From contig UQEF01000015.1 of NCBI GenBank assembly GCA_900540045.1, positions 1 through 39,349 of the forward strand: a DNA stretch of 39,349 nucleotides, read 5' to 3'. Origin of the DNA: an uncultured Eubacteriales bacterium (GTDB lineage: Bacteria > Bacillota > Clostridia > Christensenellales > Aristaeellaceae). The translations under genes and the position numbers were made by a program. Each line of letters opens with the position of its first letter. Position 1 is the first letter of the stretch. This document shows, in pieces, positions 1 to 8,000 of this stretch. The notes beneath the pieces were generated by a model, which had not been told where the DNA came from, did no database searches, and saw nothing but the letters and a program-made list of their open reading frames with translations.

Positions 1-308
1 AGGGCCAAGTGGTGCAGATCATCCCCAGCCGCGAAGATTCTTTGGACCGGCTGGTAGATGAAAATGCCCGGCAATTCTCCGATGAGCAGGAAAGTGTGGA
101 GAGCGTGGTGCTTCACAAGCTGGAAGTGGACAGGCTACATACCGCGCTTTCCCTGCTGACTCCAGAGGAACGTGCGCTGATCCAGGCGCTGTTCTTTGAG
201 GAAAAGACAGAACGGCAATATGCAGATGAGCTTGGCGTGTACCGCAATGCTGTTCATGTTCGGAAAATAAAGGTCCTCAAAAAGTTGAAGCTCTTATTGG
301 AGGGTTAA
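1..308 (+). CDS. Sigma-70-like factor, copy 1 (5' end cut by window)
   Basis: This is the last 102 residues of a short sigma-70-like protein; the reading frame is open at the window edge, and the full-length copies at 7657 and 13085 show that about 49 N-terminal residues are missing. It contains the region 'TALSLLTPEERALIQALFF' followed by a sigma-4-type helix-turn-helix (around AVHVRKIKVLKKLK). Such small sigma-like proteins are common regulators on Clostridia integrative elements; the promoter they serve here is unknown. Its C-terminal half matches copy 3 (EEKTERQYADELGVYRNAV) and differs from copy 2. A terminator follows at once, so it is probably not co-transcribed with module A. Confidence 0.85.
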   Translation, partial: GQVVQIIPSREDSLDRLVDENARQFSDEQESVESVVLHKLEVDRLHTALSLLTPEERALIQALFFEEKTERQYADELGVYRNAVHVRKIKVLKKLKLLLEG

Positions 309-313
309 ATCTA

Positions 314-354
314 ATGCCCCTCACCTGGATGTTGTTGGGTGATGGGCATTTTTG
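314..354 (+). terminator. Rho-independent terminator after sigma copy 1
   Basis: An imperfect inverted repeat (atgcccctcacc at 314-325 and gggtgatgggcat at 337-349) is followed by a T-tract, 5 bases after the stop codon of sigma copy 1. It isolates the sigma gene from the two-component module downstream. Nothing coding is seen from here to 527. Confidence 0.85.
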
Positions 355-477
355 ACTTCCTCAAATAAAAACAGCCTGTCATACAATTTCGAACCATGAG
401 GATATACAAAATTCAAATTCGCACACTTTTCCTGACAACACAGTTCAGGTAAAATATGAATTAAAAAATCCGCACAT

Positions 478-510
478 CTAAACCAAATCTAAATAAAGGC
501 ATGGTATAAT
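478..510 (+). promoter_or_regulatory. Module A promoter with direct-repeat operator
   Basis: A perfect -10 box TATAAT lies at 505-510, but no good -35 is present. In its place are direct repeats 'atctaaa' at 476-482 and 487-493, an 11 bp period. A 21 bp block (478-498) matches a block at 2610-2630 in front of the permease operon at about 16 of 21 positions. OmpR-family regulators bind direct repeats about one helical turn apart, so autoregulation by the response regulator encoded at 528 is likely. This is inference; binding has not been shown. Confidence 0.65.
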
Positions 511-527
511 ACGATTGAGGTGATATT

Positions 528-1205
528 TTGAGCGAGCAAATTTTGATTATCGAAGATGAAACCGCCATCCAGTCGATCCTTTCGGAGCTGCTGACGGATG
601 CCGGATACAATATAGAGGTTGCAGGCGATGGCCTGGAGGGGATCACAAAATTTCGGGAGAGGCTCTTTTCCCTTGTCCTGTTGGACATTATGATGCCGAA
701 AATTGACGGATATACGGTCTGCGAGATGATCCGGCAGGAATCTAATGTGCCGATTATTATGCTGACAGCACTGGACGAGGAAGAAGCCCAGGTCAAGGCA
801 TTTGAATTAAAAGTGGACGATTACATCACAAAGCCTTTCTCCGTGAAGCTGGTACTCATGCGCGTGGAGGCGGTTTTGCGCCGGGTAAAAGAACGGGAGG
901 GCCAAGAAGCCACAACCACGCTTTCTTACGGAAATATCCGGTTGGATCGGGAAAGCCACTCGGTTTCTGTTGGCGGAACGCCCGTCTCCCTCACTCATAC
1001 GGAATATGGGCTTTTGGAGCTGTTCATGCTCCATCCTGGTCGAGTATTTACACGGGACAATCTGCTCAATCAGGTGTGGGGCTATGATTTTGTCGGGGAA
1101 GAAAAAACTGTTAATATCCACATTATGAACCTGCGGAGAAAGCTGGACGCGGATTTGATCGAAACGATCAGAGGGGTGGGATACAGACTTGGTAAAGAAA
1201 ATTAG
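528..1205 (+). CDS. OmpR-family response regulator, module A
   Basis: This 225-residue response regulator has a receiver domain (about 1-115) with acidic residues E9, D10 and E11, phospho-acceptor D53 in LLDIMMP, and the DDYITKPF lysine motif, followed by a winged-helix DNA-binding domain (about 130-225, ending RGVGYRLG). The start is TTG, chosen because 'gaggtga' sits just upstream and the protein begins with the normal beta-1 strand. The kinase gene starts inside its last 17 bases, so the two are translationally coupled. It most likely activates the ABC-transporter operon at 2697 in response to a cell-envelope-active peptide. Both its own promoter and that operon carry the same repeat block. 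Confidence 0.93.
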   Translation: MSEQILIIEDETAIQSILSELLTDAGYNIEVAGDGLEGITKFRERLFSLVLLDIMMPKIDGYTVCEMIRQESNVPIIMLTALDEEEAQVKAFELKVDDYITKPFSVKLVLMRVEAVLRRVKEREGQEATTTLSYGNIRLDRESHSVSVGGTPVSLTHTEYGLLELFMLHPGRVFTRDNLLNQVWGYDFVGEEKTVNIHIMNLRRKLDADLIETIRGVGYRLGKEN

Positions 1206-2547
1206 AAATAGTTTAAGTGCAAAGGTCTTTTTGTGGATTGCCGGTCTGCTCATCCTGTGCAGCCTGCTGATTTACGGCATGGTGATGATATTTCTGCCCC
1301 AGAGTTACACGATTGTGGCAAGCAGTCGGGTTGAGACGGAAATTGAGCAACTTATTGATACACTCTCACAAACCGATTACGACGATGCCGGGGATGTTAT
1401 CGAACAATTCTGTCAGAGCAATCGGGCATCCGTGATCTTGAACGATGGAATCACCATGCACACCTTCGGCACAGTGGATGAGCAGAGTGTAGAGCGTGGA
1501 GAAGCTATGACAGCCGCAATAGAGGTGAAATTTGCGGATCGGGATGGGAGTTATTATCTCAGTATTACCGCTCCTGTTTCTGCCGGTAATGAGTTGACCA
1601 TGGCTTTTTTGGAATTACTGCCGCTCTTGCTGCTTCTGATCTTGCTAATCTCAGCGTTAGGAGCGTTCCTATGTAGTCGGGTGTTGGTGCGGCCTGTTCT
1701 TGAGATTAGTCGTGTCTCCAAGCGAATGGCCGATTTGGATATGACCTGGGAGTGCGGAGTTCACCGAACGGATGAACTTGGTGTGTTGGCAAACAGCCTG
1801 AACACAATGGCAAAGCGGCTGGATACTGCCATGAAAGAACTGGAAAGTGCCAATGAACAACTGCGGGAGGATATGGAGCATATCACCGAGCTGTCTCGCC
1901 AGCGCCGGGATTTCTTTGCGGCTGCCTCCCATGAGTTGAAAACGCCCATTACCATCTTAAAAGGCCAGATTGAAAGCATGATCTTGGGCATTGGAAAATA
2001 TAAGGATACAGGAAAAGTGCTGCCGGAAACCCTCAAAGAAGTAGAGAATATGGAGCGGCTGGTAAAGGAAATCCTCACGATTTCCAAAATCGAGATGGAT
2101 GGTCTGGCCGGGAAAGCAGAGCCGGTGTCGCTGCCGGACATTATTACCAAAGTCACCGAAACGCTGCTCCCGTTGGCTCAGGAGCGACAGATTACCGTTC
2201 ATTCTCAACTTGCCGAGGATGTCACGGTATCCGGCAACGCTTCTCTGCTGGAAAAGACCATTCATAATATCTTGAGCAATGCCATCCGTCACTCACCGGA
2301 GGAGGCGGAAGTTTTTATCCACCTTACGCCCTCTGTTCTGACTGTAACCAATACTGGCACTTCTATCCCGGAAGAAGATCTGCCTGTGCTGTTCACGCCT
2401 TTTTACCGGGTGGAAAAATCCCGGAACAAATCTACCGGCGGCAGCGGCCTGGGGCTGTATCTTGTCAAGACTATTTTGGAGTTACATGGATTCCAATATC
2501 GGGTGGAAAATACGGGATCAGGAGTGGTTTTTACAGTAGTGTTTTGA
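1189..2547 (+). CDS. Sensor histidine kinase, module A
   Basis: This 452-residue membrane kinase has TM1 at about 13-36, an extracytoplasmic domain of about 105 residues, TM2 at about 142-165, a HAMP linker (about 165-215), the phospho-accepting His box ASHELKTP with H248, an N box NILSNAIRHS and a G box TGGSGLGLYL. The start codon is TTG inside the end of the regulator gene. The substantial outside domain argues for direct ligand sensing, unlike the short BceS-type kinases that sense through their transporter. It belongs with the regulator at 528 and probably controls the permease operon at 2697. The ligand is unknown; an antimicrobial peptide is the likeliest class from the neighbours. Confidence 0.93.
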   Translation: MVKKIRNSLSAKVFLWIAGLLILCSLLIYGMVMIFLPQSYTIVASSRVETEIEQLIDTLSQTDYDDAGDVIEQFCQSNRASVILNDGITMHTFGTVDEQSVERGEAMTAAIEVKFADRDGSYYLSITAPVSAGNELTMAFLELLPLLLLLILLISALGAFLCSRVLVRPVLEISRVSKRMADLDMTWECGVHRTDELGVLANSLNTMAKRLDTAMKELESANEQLREDMEHITELSRQRRDFFAAASHELKTPITILKGQIESMILGIGKYKDTGKVLPETLKEVENMERLVKEILTISKIEMDGLAGKAEPVSLPDIITKVTETLLPLAQERQITVHSQLAEDVTVSGNASLLEKTIHNILSNAIRHSPEEAEVFIHLTPSVLTVTNTGTSIPEEDLPVLFTPFYRVEKSRNKSTGGSGLGLYLVKTILELHGFQYRVENTGSGVVFTVVF

Positions 2548-2609
2548 TATAAATCGGGTAGCATGAAAGACAAATTTGTTTTCCGGTTTTTCCCTGTTGT
2601 CCTAAAAAA

Positions 2610-2690
2610 CTAAATCAAAATTAAATCAAGTCTAAGCGAAAAATAAACCGTCCTTTTGTATGATGGAATCACATCAAACGAAAGGACGGT
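2610..2690 (+). promoter_or_regulatory. Permease-operon promoter, operator and RBS hairpin
   Basis: A second copy of the module A operator (2610-2630, with 'taaatca' at 2611-2617 and 2622-2628) lies upstream of a -10-like TATGAT at 2659-2664 that lacks a good -35. A perfect 10 bp inverted repeat (accgtccttt 2647-2656, aaaggacggt 2681-2690) flanks that -10, and its right arm contains the ribosome site of the permease gene at 2697. A transcript started at this promoter would lack the left arm, whereas read-through from the kinase gene would carry both arms and could hide the ribosome site. Confidence 0.55.
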
Positions 2691-2696
2691 GTTTTT

Positions 2697-4046
2697 ATGG
2701 GCGTTTGCAGGCGGGCTGCCCTTTACCTGGCCCGCAAAAAAGGAAAGGCTATTCTTCTTTTCCTGATCTTCTTTTTGGTATCTGCCCTTTTGCTGATCTG
2801 CTTTTCCGTTTTGAATGGTACAGGACAGGCAGCCAGAGATCTGCGTTCTAATATCGGTGCTGCCTTTTATATCCGGCCCTATGCACAGATGACCTTGGAG
2901 GATGGCGCTCTCAGTGAAGGGACAGCACCCGTGATCTCCCAGCAGAGCATTGACGAGGTGATCGACGCTGCCCAGGGGCAAGTGAAAGCCTACAATACGG
3001 AGCATTATGGCTATGCCAAGAGCGAACAGCTTCACTTCCTGCCGGGTGCCGGAGACAATGAGGCCAGCAACATGGGACAGGTAACTGCTGTGCGGGATTC
3101 TGGGCTGACGGATGTGTTCCTAAATGAAGAATATACCCTGCTTGCTGGCCGCCATATCCAGCCGGAGGATGAGAATAAAATCCTCATCAGCGCAGAACTG
3201 GCAGTGGAAAATAGCCTGGAAGTTGGCGATGTACTCACCCTCACCCACGCCGGTTTAGACCAGCAGGACGGAGAATATATCGACACCATTCCAGAAAAGA
3301 CGGCTTTTGCCAAGGTGGAGATTGTGGGCATTTTCCAGTGTGACGGAGCTGCCGACAGTGCGGATTCCCCCACCGCCGGAAAAGCAGCAAATCATATTTT
3401 TTCCGACAGCCATCTGCTGATAAATTTGCAGGAACAGCAGGAGGGCATTTTTGAGGGCGAGATCGCCTTTTACATTGCTGACCCTCTTGAACTGGATACT
3501 CTGCTGGAGCATGTGGAGGCCATCGGCTCCATAGATTGGGACAACCACATTCTGCGGGAGAATGATTTTCAGTACGAGCAGATCGCCGGACAGCTTCAAA
3601 ATCTTCAAAACCTGGCTGTGGCGCTGATTGCTATTGCCTCTGTTTTGAGCATTGTAATTCTAATGCTGATCCTGATGATGCGGATACGGGGACGTATCCA
3701 TGAAGCGGGGATTTACCTCTCGGTGGGGAAATCCAAGGCGGCAATCATCGGGCAGTTTACCTTAGAGGCATGGGTGCTTCTGTTTACTGGCTTTCTGCTT
3801 GCCTTTCTGCTGTGGCTGCTCTGTTCTGATACGGTGAATGGGCTTTTGTTTGGCGCTCTGGCCCAGGGAACAGGTACAGCGGCATTGCAGACCGGCGGCA
3901 GCACATCTAATTACCTGCAGCCGGATCTGCTTCACTCCGGTATCCTGTTTGCCGGGGAATTGGGAGCTGTCCTGCTGACGGTACTGGCAGCCAGTGGCAC
4001 GATCCTCCGGCTAAAGCCAAAAGAGATTTTAACAAGAATGAGTTAA
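2697..4046 (+). CDS. FtsX-like ABC transporter permease 1, module A
   Basis: This 449-residue permease has one N-terminal membrane helix (about 18-40) after a positively charged start, a large extracytoplasmic domain of the MacB type (about 45-300), then three C-terminal helices (about 300-330, 355-380, 410-435) ending LKPKEILTRMS, a motif shared with the next gene. The ATG is preceded by 'aaagga'. It forms an operon with a second permease (14 bp gap) and an ATPase. Two FtsX-like permeases plus one ATPase under a two-component system is a known Firmicutes arrangement for export of, or protection from, peptide antibiotics; the exact substrate cannot be read from the sequence. Confidence 0.9.
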   Translation: MGVCRRAALYLARKKGKAILLFLIFFLVSALLLICFSVLNGTGQAARDLRSNIGAAFYIRPYAQMTLEDGALSEGTAPVISQQSIDEVIDAAQGQVKAYNTEHYGYAKSEQLHFLPGAGDNEASNMGQVTAVRDSGLTDVFLNEEYTLLAGRHIQPEDENKILISAELAVENSLEVGDVLTLTHAGLDQQDGEYIDTIPEKTAFAKVEIVGIFQCDGAADSADSPTAGKAANHIFSDSHLLINLQEQQEGIFEGEIAFYIADPLELDTLLEHVEAIGSIDWDNHILRENDFQYEQIAGQLQNLQNLAVALIAIASVLSIVILMLILMMRIRGRIHEAGIYLSVGKSKAAIIGQFTLEAWVLLFTGFLLAFLLWLLCSDTVNGLLFGALAQGTGTAALQTGGSTSNYLQPDLLHSGILFAGELGAVLLTVLAASGTILRLKPKEILTRMS

Positions 4047-4059
4047 GGAGGCATTTGAC

Positions 4060-5370
4060 ATGAACTTTTTTAGACGGGCGATCCGCTACTGCTGGCGACA
4101 GAAAATAAGAAGTATCATCCTGCTGCTGGCCTTTACGCTTCTGGCTTCGGCGGCATTGATTGCCTTATCCGTAGGCCATGCCACGGCAGAGGGAACCGAT
4201 GAGGTGAAGCAAACGGTAGGTGCCTCGATCCATATAGAGATCGACTCCGGCAATACTGATCTCTATGGAAGCGGTTCAGAGAATGAATGGGGTACGGCTT
4301 ACCAATATAACGGAGACTATATCACCCAGGGAGTGATTGACGCCATTGCCAAAGTGGATGGTGTGGTGAATTACAGTGCCGAAAGCGAAGGCGGCTATTG
4401 GGGCGCTGGTATCAATTTTGAATACTTCACCGGCTCGTTTAACATCGACTTTACCGGTGGTTATGGTCAATCGGTGCCTTACACGGTAACACTGAACTCT
4501 GAACTGAGCGCAAACTTTTTGAATGGCACTTATACGCTGGAAGAAGGCCGGCACATCCAGCCGGATGATTCCTATGCAGTGCTGATCTCCAAAGAACTGG
4601 CCGACAAGAATGGTCTTTCAGTGGGCGATGACATCACTATGTACGACTTGGACAGCGATTCTGAAAACACCTTTGAGATTGTGGGTATTTTCAGCGGCAC
4701 CGAAGGCATGAGCAAAGACGCTATGATGGCTGACGGCATTCCGGCCAACCAGGGCTATATTGACATGAACAGCTACAATGAGATTTTTGACCGCGATGCT
4801 ATGAAGCTTGGCTCCCTGGATGTCTATGTGGATTCTGCCGAAAATGTTCAGGATGTTTTGGAAACCATTCAAAACCTGCCGGAGATTAAGGACAAGACAT
4901 TTACCTATTCCACAGATACGGAAAACTTCGATCTGATTTCAAACCCGCTTTCTTCTATCCAGACAATGGTGGATACAGCGGTCATTGTAATTGCTGTTAC
5001 AGGCGCAGCGATCATTGTCCTTTTGCTGGTTCTTTGGACGCGAAGCCGAAAGAAAGAAGCTGGTATCTTAATGGCAGTAGGCAGAAGCAAGTTAGAAATC
5101 GTGCTGCAATTCCTAACGGAGAACATTCTGATTGCGATTCCCGCAGTAGCCGCCTCACTTGGCCTGACTGCTTTGCTGGCTGATAAAGTTGGCGCTTATC
5201 TTGTAAGCCAAACTGCCAGAGATATTACCGGACTAAGTGTAACGATCCATTCCGCAGATATTGCAGCGGTTTATGGCATTGGTGCGCTGATCCTGATTTT
5301 GGCGGTGCTTCTGGCAGCGGTCACAGTGATTCGATTGAAGCCGAGAGAAATTCTCTCCCAAATGGATTAA
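4060..5370 (+). CDS. FtsX-like ABC transporter permease 2, module A
   Basis: This 436-residue paralogue of the preceding permease has the same layout: an N-terminal helix (about 18-38), a long extracytoplasmic domain rich in Gly, Tyr and Asp (about 40-300), and three C-terminal helices ending LKPREILSQMD. The shared ending and the shared 'EEGRHIQPDD' / 'LAGRHIQPED' segments show that the two arose by duplication. An AAGGAGG site precedes the ATG. The two permeases probably pair as a heterodimer driven by the ATPase encoded 13 bp downstream. Confidence 0.9.
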   Translation: MNFFRRAIRYCWRQKIRSIILLLAFTLLASAALIALSVGHATAEGTDEVKQTVGASIHIEIDSGNTDLYGSGSENEWGTAYQYNGDYITQGVIDAIAKVDGVVNYSAESEGGYWGAGINFEYFTGSFNIDFTGGYGQSVPYTVTLNSELSANFLNGTYTLEEGRHIQPDDSYAVLISKELADKNGLSVGDDITMYDLDSDSENTFEIVGIFSGTEGMSKDAMMADGIPANQGYIDMNSYNEIFDRDAMKLGSLDVYVDSAENVQDVLETIQNLPEIKDKTFTYSTDTENFDLISNPLSSIQTMVDTAVIVIAVTGAAIIVLLLVLWTRSRKKEAGILMAVGRSKLEIVLQFLTENILIAIPAVAASLGLTALLADKVGAYLVSQTARDITGLSVTIHSADIAAVYGIGALILILAVLLAAVTVIRLKPREILSQMD

Positions 5371-5383
5371 GGAGGTACATCCC

Positions 5384-6088
5384 ATGAGCATTTTAGAATT
5401 TTCCAATTTGAAATACACCTATAACGGAAAGCAAAGTATCCTGCGGGGAGCCAGCGGAAAATTGGAGCAAGGAAAACTGTATGCTATTCTTGGCCCTTCC
5501 GGTTGTGGTAAAACCACATTGCTCTCTTTGCTGGGCGGCTTGGACAGTCCCGAAAATGGGCAAATCCTGTTTGCGGGAAAAGATATTGCAGAAACCGGTC
5601 TTGCGGATCACCGTCGCAATCATGTTTCCTTTATTTTTCAATCCTACAACTTGATTGATTATCTTACTCCGGTAGAAAATGTGGCTTTGACTTCCAAGTT
5701 GCCGCCGCTGCCCATTCTGGAGCGGCTGGGGCTGACGAAAGAAGAAGCCAAACGGAATGTGCTGAAACTCTCCGGCGGCCAGCAGCAACGAGTTGCTATC
5801 GCCCGCGCCCTGGCAAGTGAAGCCCCGGTGATCCTGGCAGACGAGCCTACCGGCAATCTGGACGAGGACACCGCCCAGGACATCACAGAAATTCTCAAAG
5901 AGAGCGCCCACAAGATGAACAAGTGTGTGGTGGTCGTTACCCACTCCAATGAGTTGGCAAAGCAGGCCGATGTGGTATTCCGGTTGAGAAAGGGTGAGCT
6001 GCAGGTGCTGGAGCGCGTTCAGGACGGAGCCGCCCAGCCCCAATCCCGCAGGAACAACGTTCCCCGCAGTGAAAGGAGGGCAAAATGA
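5384..6088 (+). CDS. ABC transporter ATPase (MacB/LolD-like), module A
   Basis: This 234-residue ATPase has Walker [10 protein letters not shown] (37-45), Q-loop FIFQS (about 84-88), signature LSGGQQQR (129-136), Walker B VILADEP (149-155) with the following TGNLD, and the switch His in VVVTHSN. It is of the class that partners FtsX-like permeases. The segment between Q-loop and signature is shorter than usual for the family but all catalytic motifs are present. AAGGAGG lies just ahead of the ATG. Its stop overlaps the next start (ATGA), so the 140-residue membrane protein belongs to the same operon. Confidence 0.93.
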   Translation: MSILEFSNLKYTYNGKQSILRGASGKLEQGKLYAILGPSGCGKTTLLSLLGGLDSPENGQILFAGKDIAETGLADHRRNHVSFIFQSYNLIDYLTPVENVALTSKLPPLPILERLGLTKEEAKRNVLKLSGGQQQRVAIARALASEAPVILADEPTGNLDEDTAQDITEILKESAHKMNKCVVVVTHSNELAKQADVVFRLRKGELQVLERVQDGAAQPQSRRNNVPRSERRAK

Positions 6089-6507
6089 TGGAGATGGACA
6101 GCAATCCAATCACGAAGCCCTCGAAAAAAGGAGCTATCCTTTCCACAGTTTTTTATGCTCTTGCGGTGGTGCTACTGATTACAGCTTTTGTCTCCCTGGC
6201 GGCCTGCCATCAAAATATCACCCGGCAGCTTGAGCAGGGCGTCCCTGTGCAGGGAAACGAACTGGCGATTGTGAATCTCTACCTTACAAGCTGTGTGCAG
6301 TATTTTGCCTTTGCCGTCGCCATGGTTTTTTGCGGCAAGGCTGTCCGCAGGGTGCTGGCGATCCATAGCGAAGCGCCGGTACAGGTCGCTCCCTATATGC
6401 TCAATCCCCCGGCAGAGGCTACCGGTCCCGATTATGCCGAGGAAGTTGAGCCGGAGGAGGACGATACGGATTTTGAGGCTTGGGGATTCCGGGAAAAGGA
6501 AGAATAA
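6085..6507 (+). CDS. Small two-helix membrane protein of module A, unknown function
   Basis: This 140-residue protein is not recognised. It has two predicted membrane helices (about 15-40 and 68-90), both flanked by positive charge, and a long acidic cytoplasmic tail (about 108-140, with a run of Glu and Asp around EEVEPEEDD). It overlaps the ATPase stop codon by 4 bp and has its own GGAGG site; ATG at 6085 or 6088 could both serve, the second having better spacing. Position at the end of the transporter operon suggests an accessory subunit, or an immunity or regulatory partner of the transporter. Confidence 0.75.
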   Translation: MMEMDSNPITKPSKKGAILSTVFYALAVVLLITAFVSLAACHQNITRQLEQGVPVQGNELAIVNLYLTSCVQYFAFAVAMVFCGKAVRRVLAIHSEAPVQVAPYMLNPPAEATGPDYAEEVEPEEDDTDFEAWGFREKEE

Positions 6508-6510
6508 AAA

Positions 6511-6558
6511 AAGACACGCCGGCGGGCTTGCAGAGCAGCAAGCCCTCGGCCATGTCTT
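6511..6558 (+). terminator. Large hairpin after transporter operon
   Basis: Outer arms aagaca (6511-6516) and tgtctt (6553-6558) and inner arms gggcttgc / gcaagccc form a long imperfect hairpin, just after the stop at 6507. There is no good downstream T-tract, so it may weaken or process the transcript rather than end it before the KTR gene. Confidence 0.5.
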
Positions 6559-6585
6559 GAAAACAGGAGAATGGAGGTGGTTCCC

Positions 6586-6759
6586 ATGCAGCAAACAGAG
6601 TGGGTTTATTGTCCCGTCTGCGGGAATAAAACCCGTGATCGAATCAGGGAGGATACAGTTTTAATCAATTATCCTCTCTACTGCCCAAAGTGCAAACGAG
6701 AGAGCTTGATTCAGGCGAAACAACTACATATCGTTGTCATCAAAGAGCCAGACGCATAG
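6586..6759 (+). CDS. Cysteine-rich KTR-type zinc ribbon protein
   Basis: This 57-residue protein begins MQQTEWVYCPVCGNKTRDRI and carries two CxxC knuckles (CPVC and CPKC), a small zinc ribbon of the 'cysteine-rich KTR' family that is common on Clostridia mobile elements. The start at 6586 is preferred over an in-frame ATG at 6571 because GGAGGTGG (6573-6580) lies at the right spacing before it. Function is unknown in the family; it may bind nucleic acid or act as an adaptor. A strong terminator follows 4 bp after the stop. Confidence 0.85.
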   Translation: MQQTEWVYCPVCGNKTRDRIREDTVLINYPLYCPKCKRESLIQAKQLHIVVIKEPDA

Positions 6760-6763
6760 ACGC

Positions 6764-6810
6764 AGAGCCGATGAACCAGTGAGAATTTCCCACGGACATC
6801 GGCTCTTTTT
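6764..6810 (+). terminator. Terminator closing module A
   Basis: A perfect 10 bp stem (agagccgatg 6764-6773, catcggctct 6797-6806) runs into TTTTT. It ends the plus-strand module exactly where the reversed XRE gene ends, so it separates two convergent transcripts. Confidence 0.9.
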
Positions 6811-7142
6811 CACTCTTTGGGCTGGCTGTCCAAGGCCGCCCTAACTGTCGCCTTGATGATCTGCATAGAACGCTCATCGCAGTTATACAGCATACGGACA
6901 AGGTTTTCCATTTCGGAATCCTCAATTTGCTTTTCCGGGAAGAAAATCTGATCGGGTAAAATGGACAGCTCCCGAATCAACTTGTACAGGATGTCGTAGC
7001 TGGGCTTTTTGCCTTCGTTCTCGATACGATATATAAATCTCTCGGTTACTCCGACCTTGGCTGCCAGATCTTCGACCGTAATATCTGCTTTTATGCGGGC
7101 ATTCTTGATGATCTCGCCAAGCGTTTCATGTTCATTCTGCAC
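6810..7142 (-). CDS. XRE-family helix-turn-helix regulator
   Basis: This 110-residue protein has an N-terminal XRE/Cro helix-turn-helix (about 8-62: ARIKADITVEDLAAKVGV, then ERFIYRIENEGKKPSYDIL) and a helical C-terminal part (about 70-108). The start is GTG with 'ggagaggtg' in front. It is the only gene of the element here that reads leftward. Such XRE genes are frequent on integrative elements and usually repress their own promoter or element genes. Direct repeats GAACTGAC at 7216-7223 and 7239-7246 in its upstream region are candidate operators, not tested. Confidence 0.88.
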   Translation of the reverse strand: MQNEHETLGEIIKNARIKADITVEDLAAKVGVTERFIYRIENEGKKPSYDILYKLIRELSILPDQIFFPEKQIEDSEMENLVRMLYNCDERSMQIIKATVRAALDSQPKE

Positions 7143-7468
7143 TTTCAGTTCACCTCTCCTTCTATTTTACGGATTTATGCCAGATTTATAATGGCATAGC
7201 AGTTCAAATTTTAGAGAACTGACAGTGCGGATAAAAGTGAACTGACCCAGATCGTATAGCTGGCCCTGCCAATAAAAAAAACGAGGTTTTGGCAGGGTGG
7301 TTTGTCATGCCCATCCCTCCAGACCACGTTTTGGCCTGGAGGGATATTTCATGCGTTGGTCATCCTTCGCACCGCTGCTTATTAGAAGCAGCGAGTATGA
7401 TTCTATGTCGTAGGCCGCCTGCTTGACGGTGTACGGTCAAAAAAACTTCCCGTTTTTCAGCGGGATAC
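7143..7468. other. Intergenic stretch with three consecutive hairpins
   Basis: No gene is visible. Three clean inverted repeats follow one another: ccctgccaa 7264-7272 with ttggcaggg 7289-7297; tccctccag 7314-7322 with ctggaggga 7336-7344; and cgctgctt 7373-7380 with aagcagcg 7386-7393. The first part (7143-7260) is the presumed promoter region of the XRE gene. The hairpins are just outside the repeated unit that begins at 7469 and are not found ahead of the third sigma copy. Confidence 0.6.
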
Positions 7469-8000
7469 TACGCCCTTCACACTGAACCATCATGCCATGA
7501 TTTACACGAACTAAAAAGAAACGCGCTTGCCGTTTGGGGTAATACCCCATTCTGCAGGTGCGTTTTTCTGTATAGAGAAACCCCATTTTCACGTTGTAGG
7601 GGACCGCCGGCCAGTCTGAATTTCTCGCAATTCAGACTGATCGGAGGTAAAACAGCGTGGAAGCTGATAAAAAAAGAATATGGATTCGCGGCCAATTTGT
7701 CGAGGTCACGGATGAAGTGTACCGGGCCTATATGCAGGGCGACCGGAAAATGCGCTATTTTGAGAACGATTTGAAAACCGAGCGGTTCGTTCTCGGAAAG
7801 GAGGGCCAAGTGGTGCAGATCATCCCCAGCCGCGAAGATTCTTTGGACCGGCTGGTGGATGAAAATGCCCAGCAATTCTCCGATGAGCAGGAAAGCGTGG
7901 AGAGCGTGGTGCTCCACAAGCTGGAAGTGGACAGGCTACATACCGCGCTTTCCCTGCTTACCCCAGAAGAACGTGCGCTGATCCAGGCATTATTCTTTGA
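7469..8000 (+). repeat. Direct repeat unit, copy 2 (leader plus sigma N-half)
   Basis: This 532 bp segment matches 12897-13428 base for base with a constant offset of 5428 and only scattered substitutions, no indels. It covers the 188 bp leader and the first 115 codons of the sigma gene. Similarity stops abruptly at the start of the sigma-4 region. Window positions 1-200 are the matching part of copy 1. Confidence 0.9.
7519..7647 (+). promoter_or_regulatory. Attenuator-like leader of sigma copy 2
   Basis: The 5' leader holds a 12 bp stem with two wobble pairs (aaacgcgcttgc 7519-7530, gcaggtgcgttt 7554-7565... continuing in T's) followed by a T-tract, which is a terminator shape upstream of the gene. 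Nested in it is ggggtaatacccc (7536-7548). A second hairpin (cagtctgaat 7612-7621, attcagactg 7630-7639) stands directly before the GGAGG ribosome site at 7643-7647. The run acccc near 7580-7584 could pair with the ggggt at 7536-7540 as an alternative fold. Premature termination or masked translation are both plausible; the signal is unknown. Confidence 0.6.
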
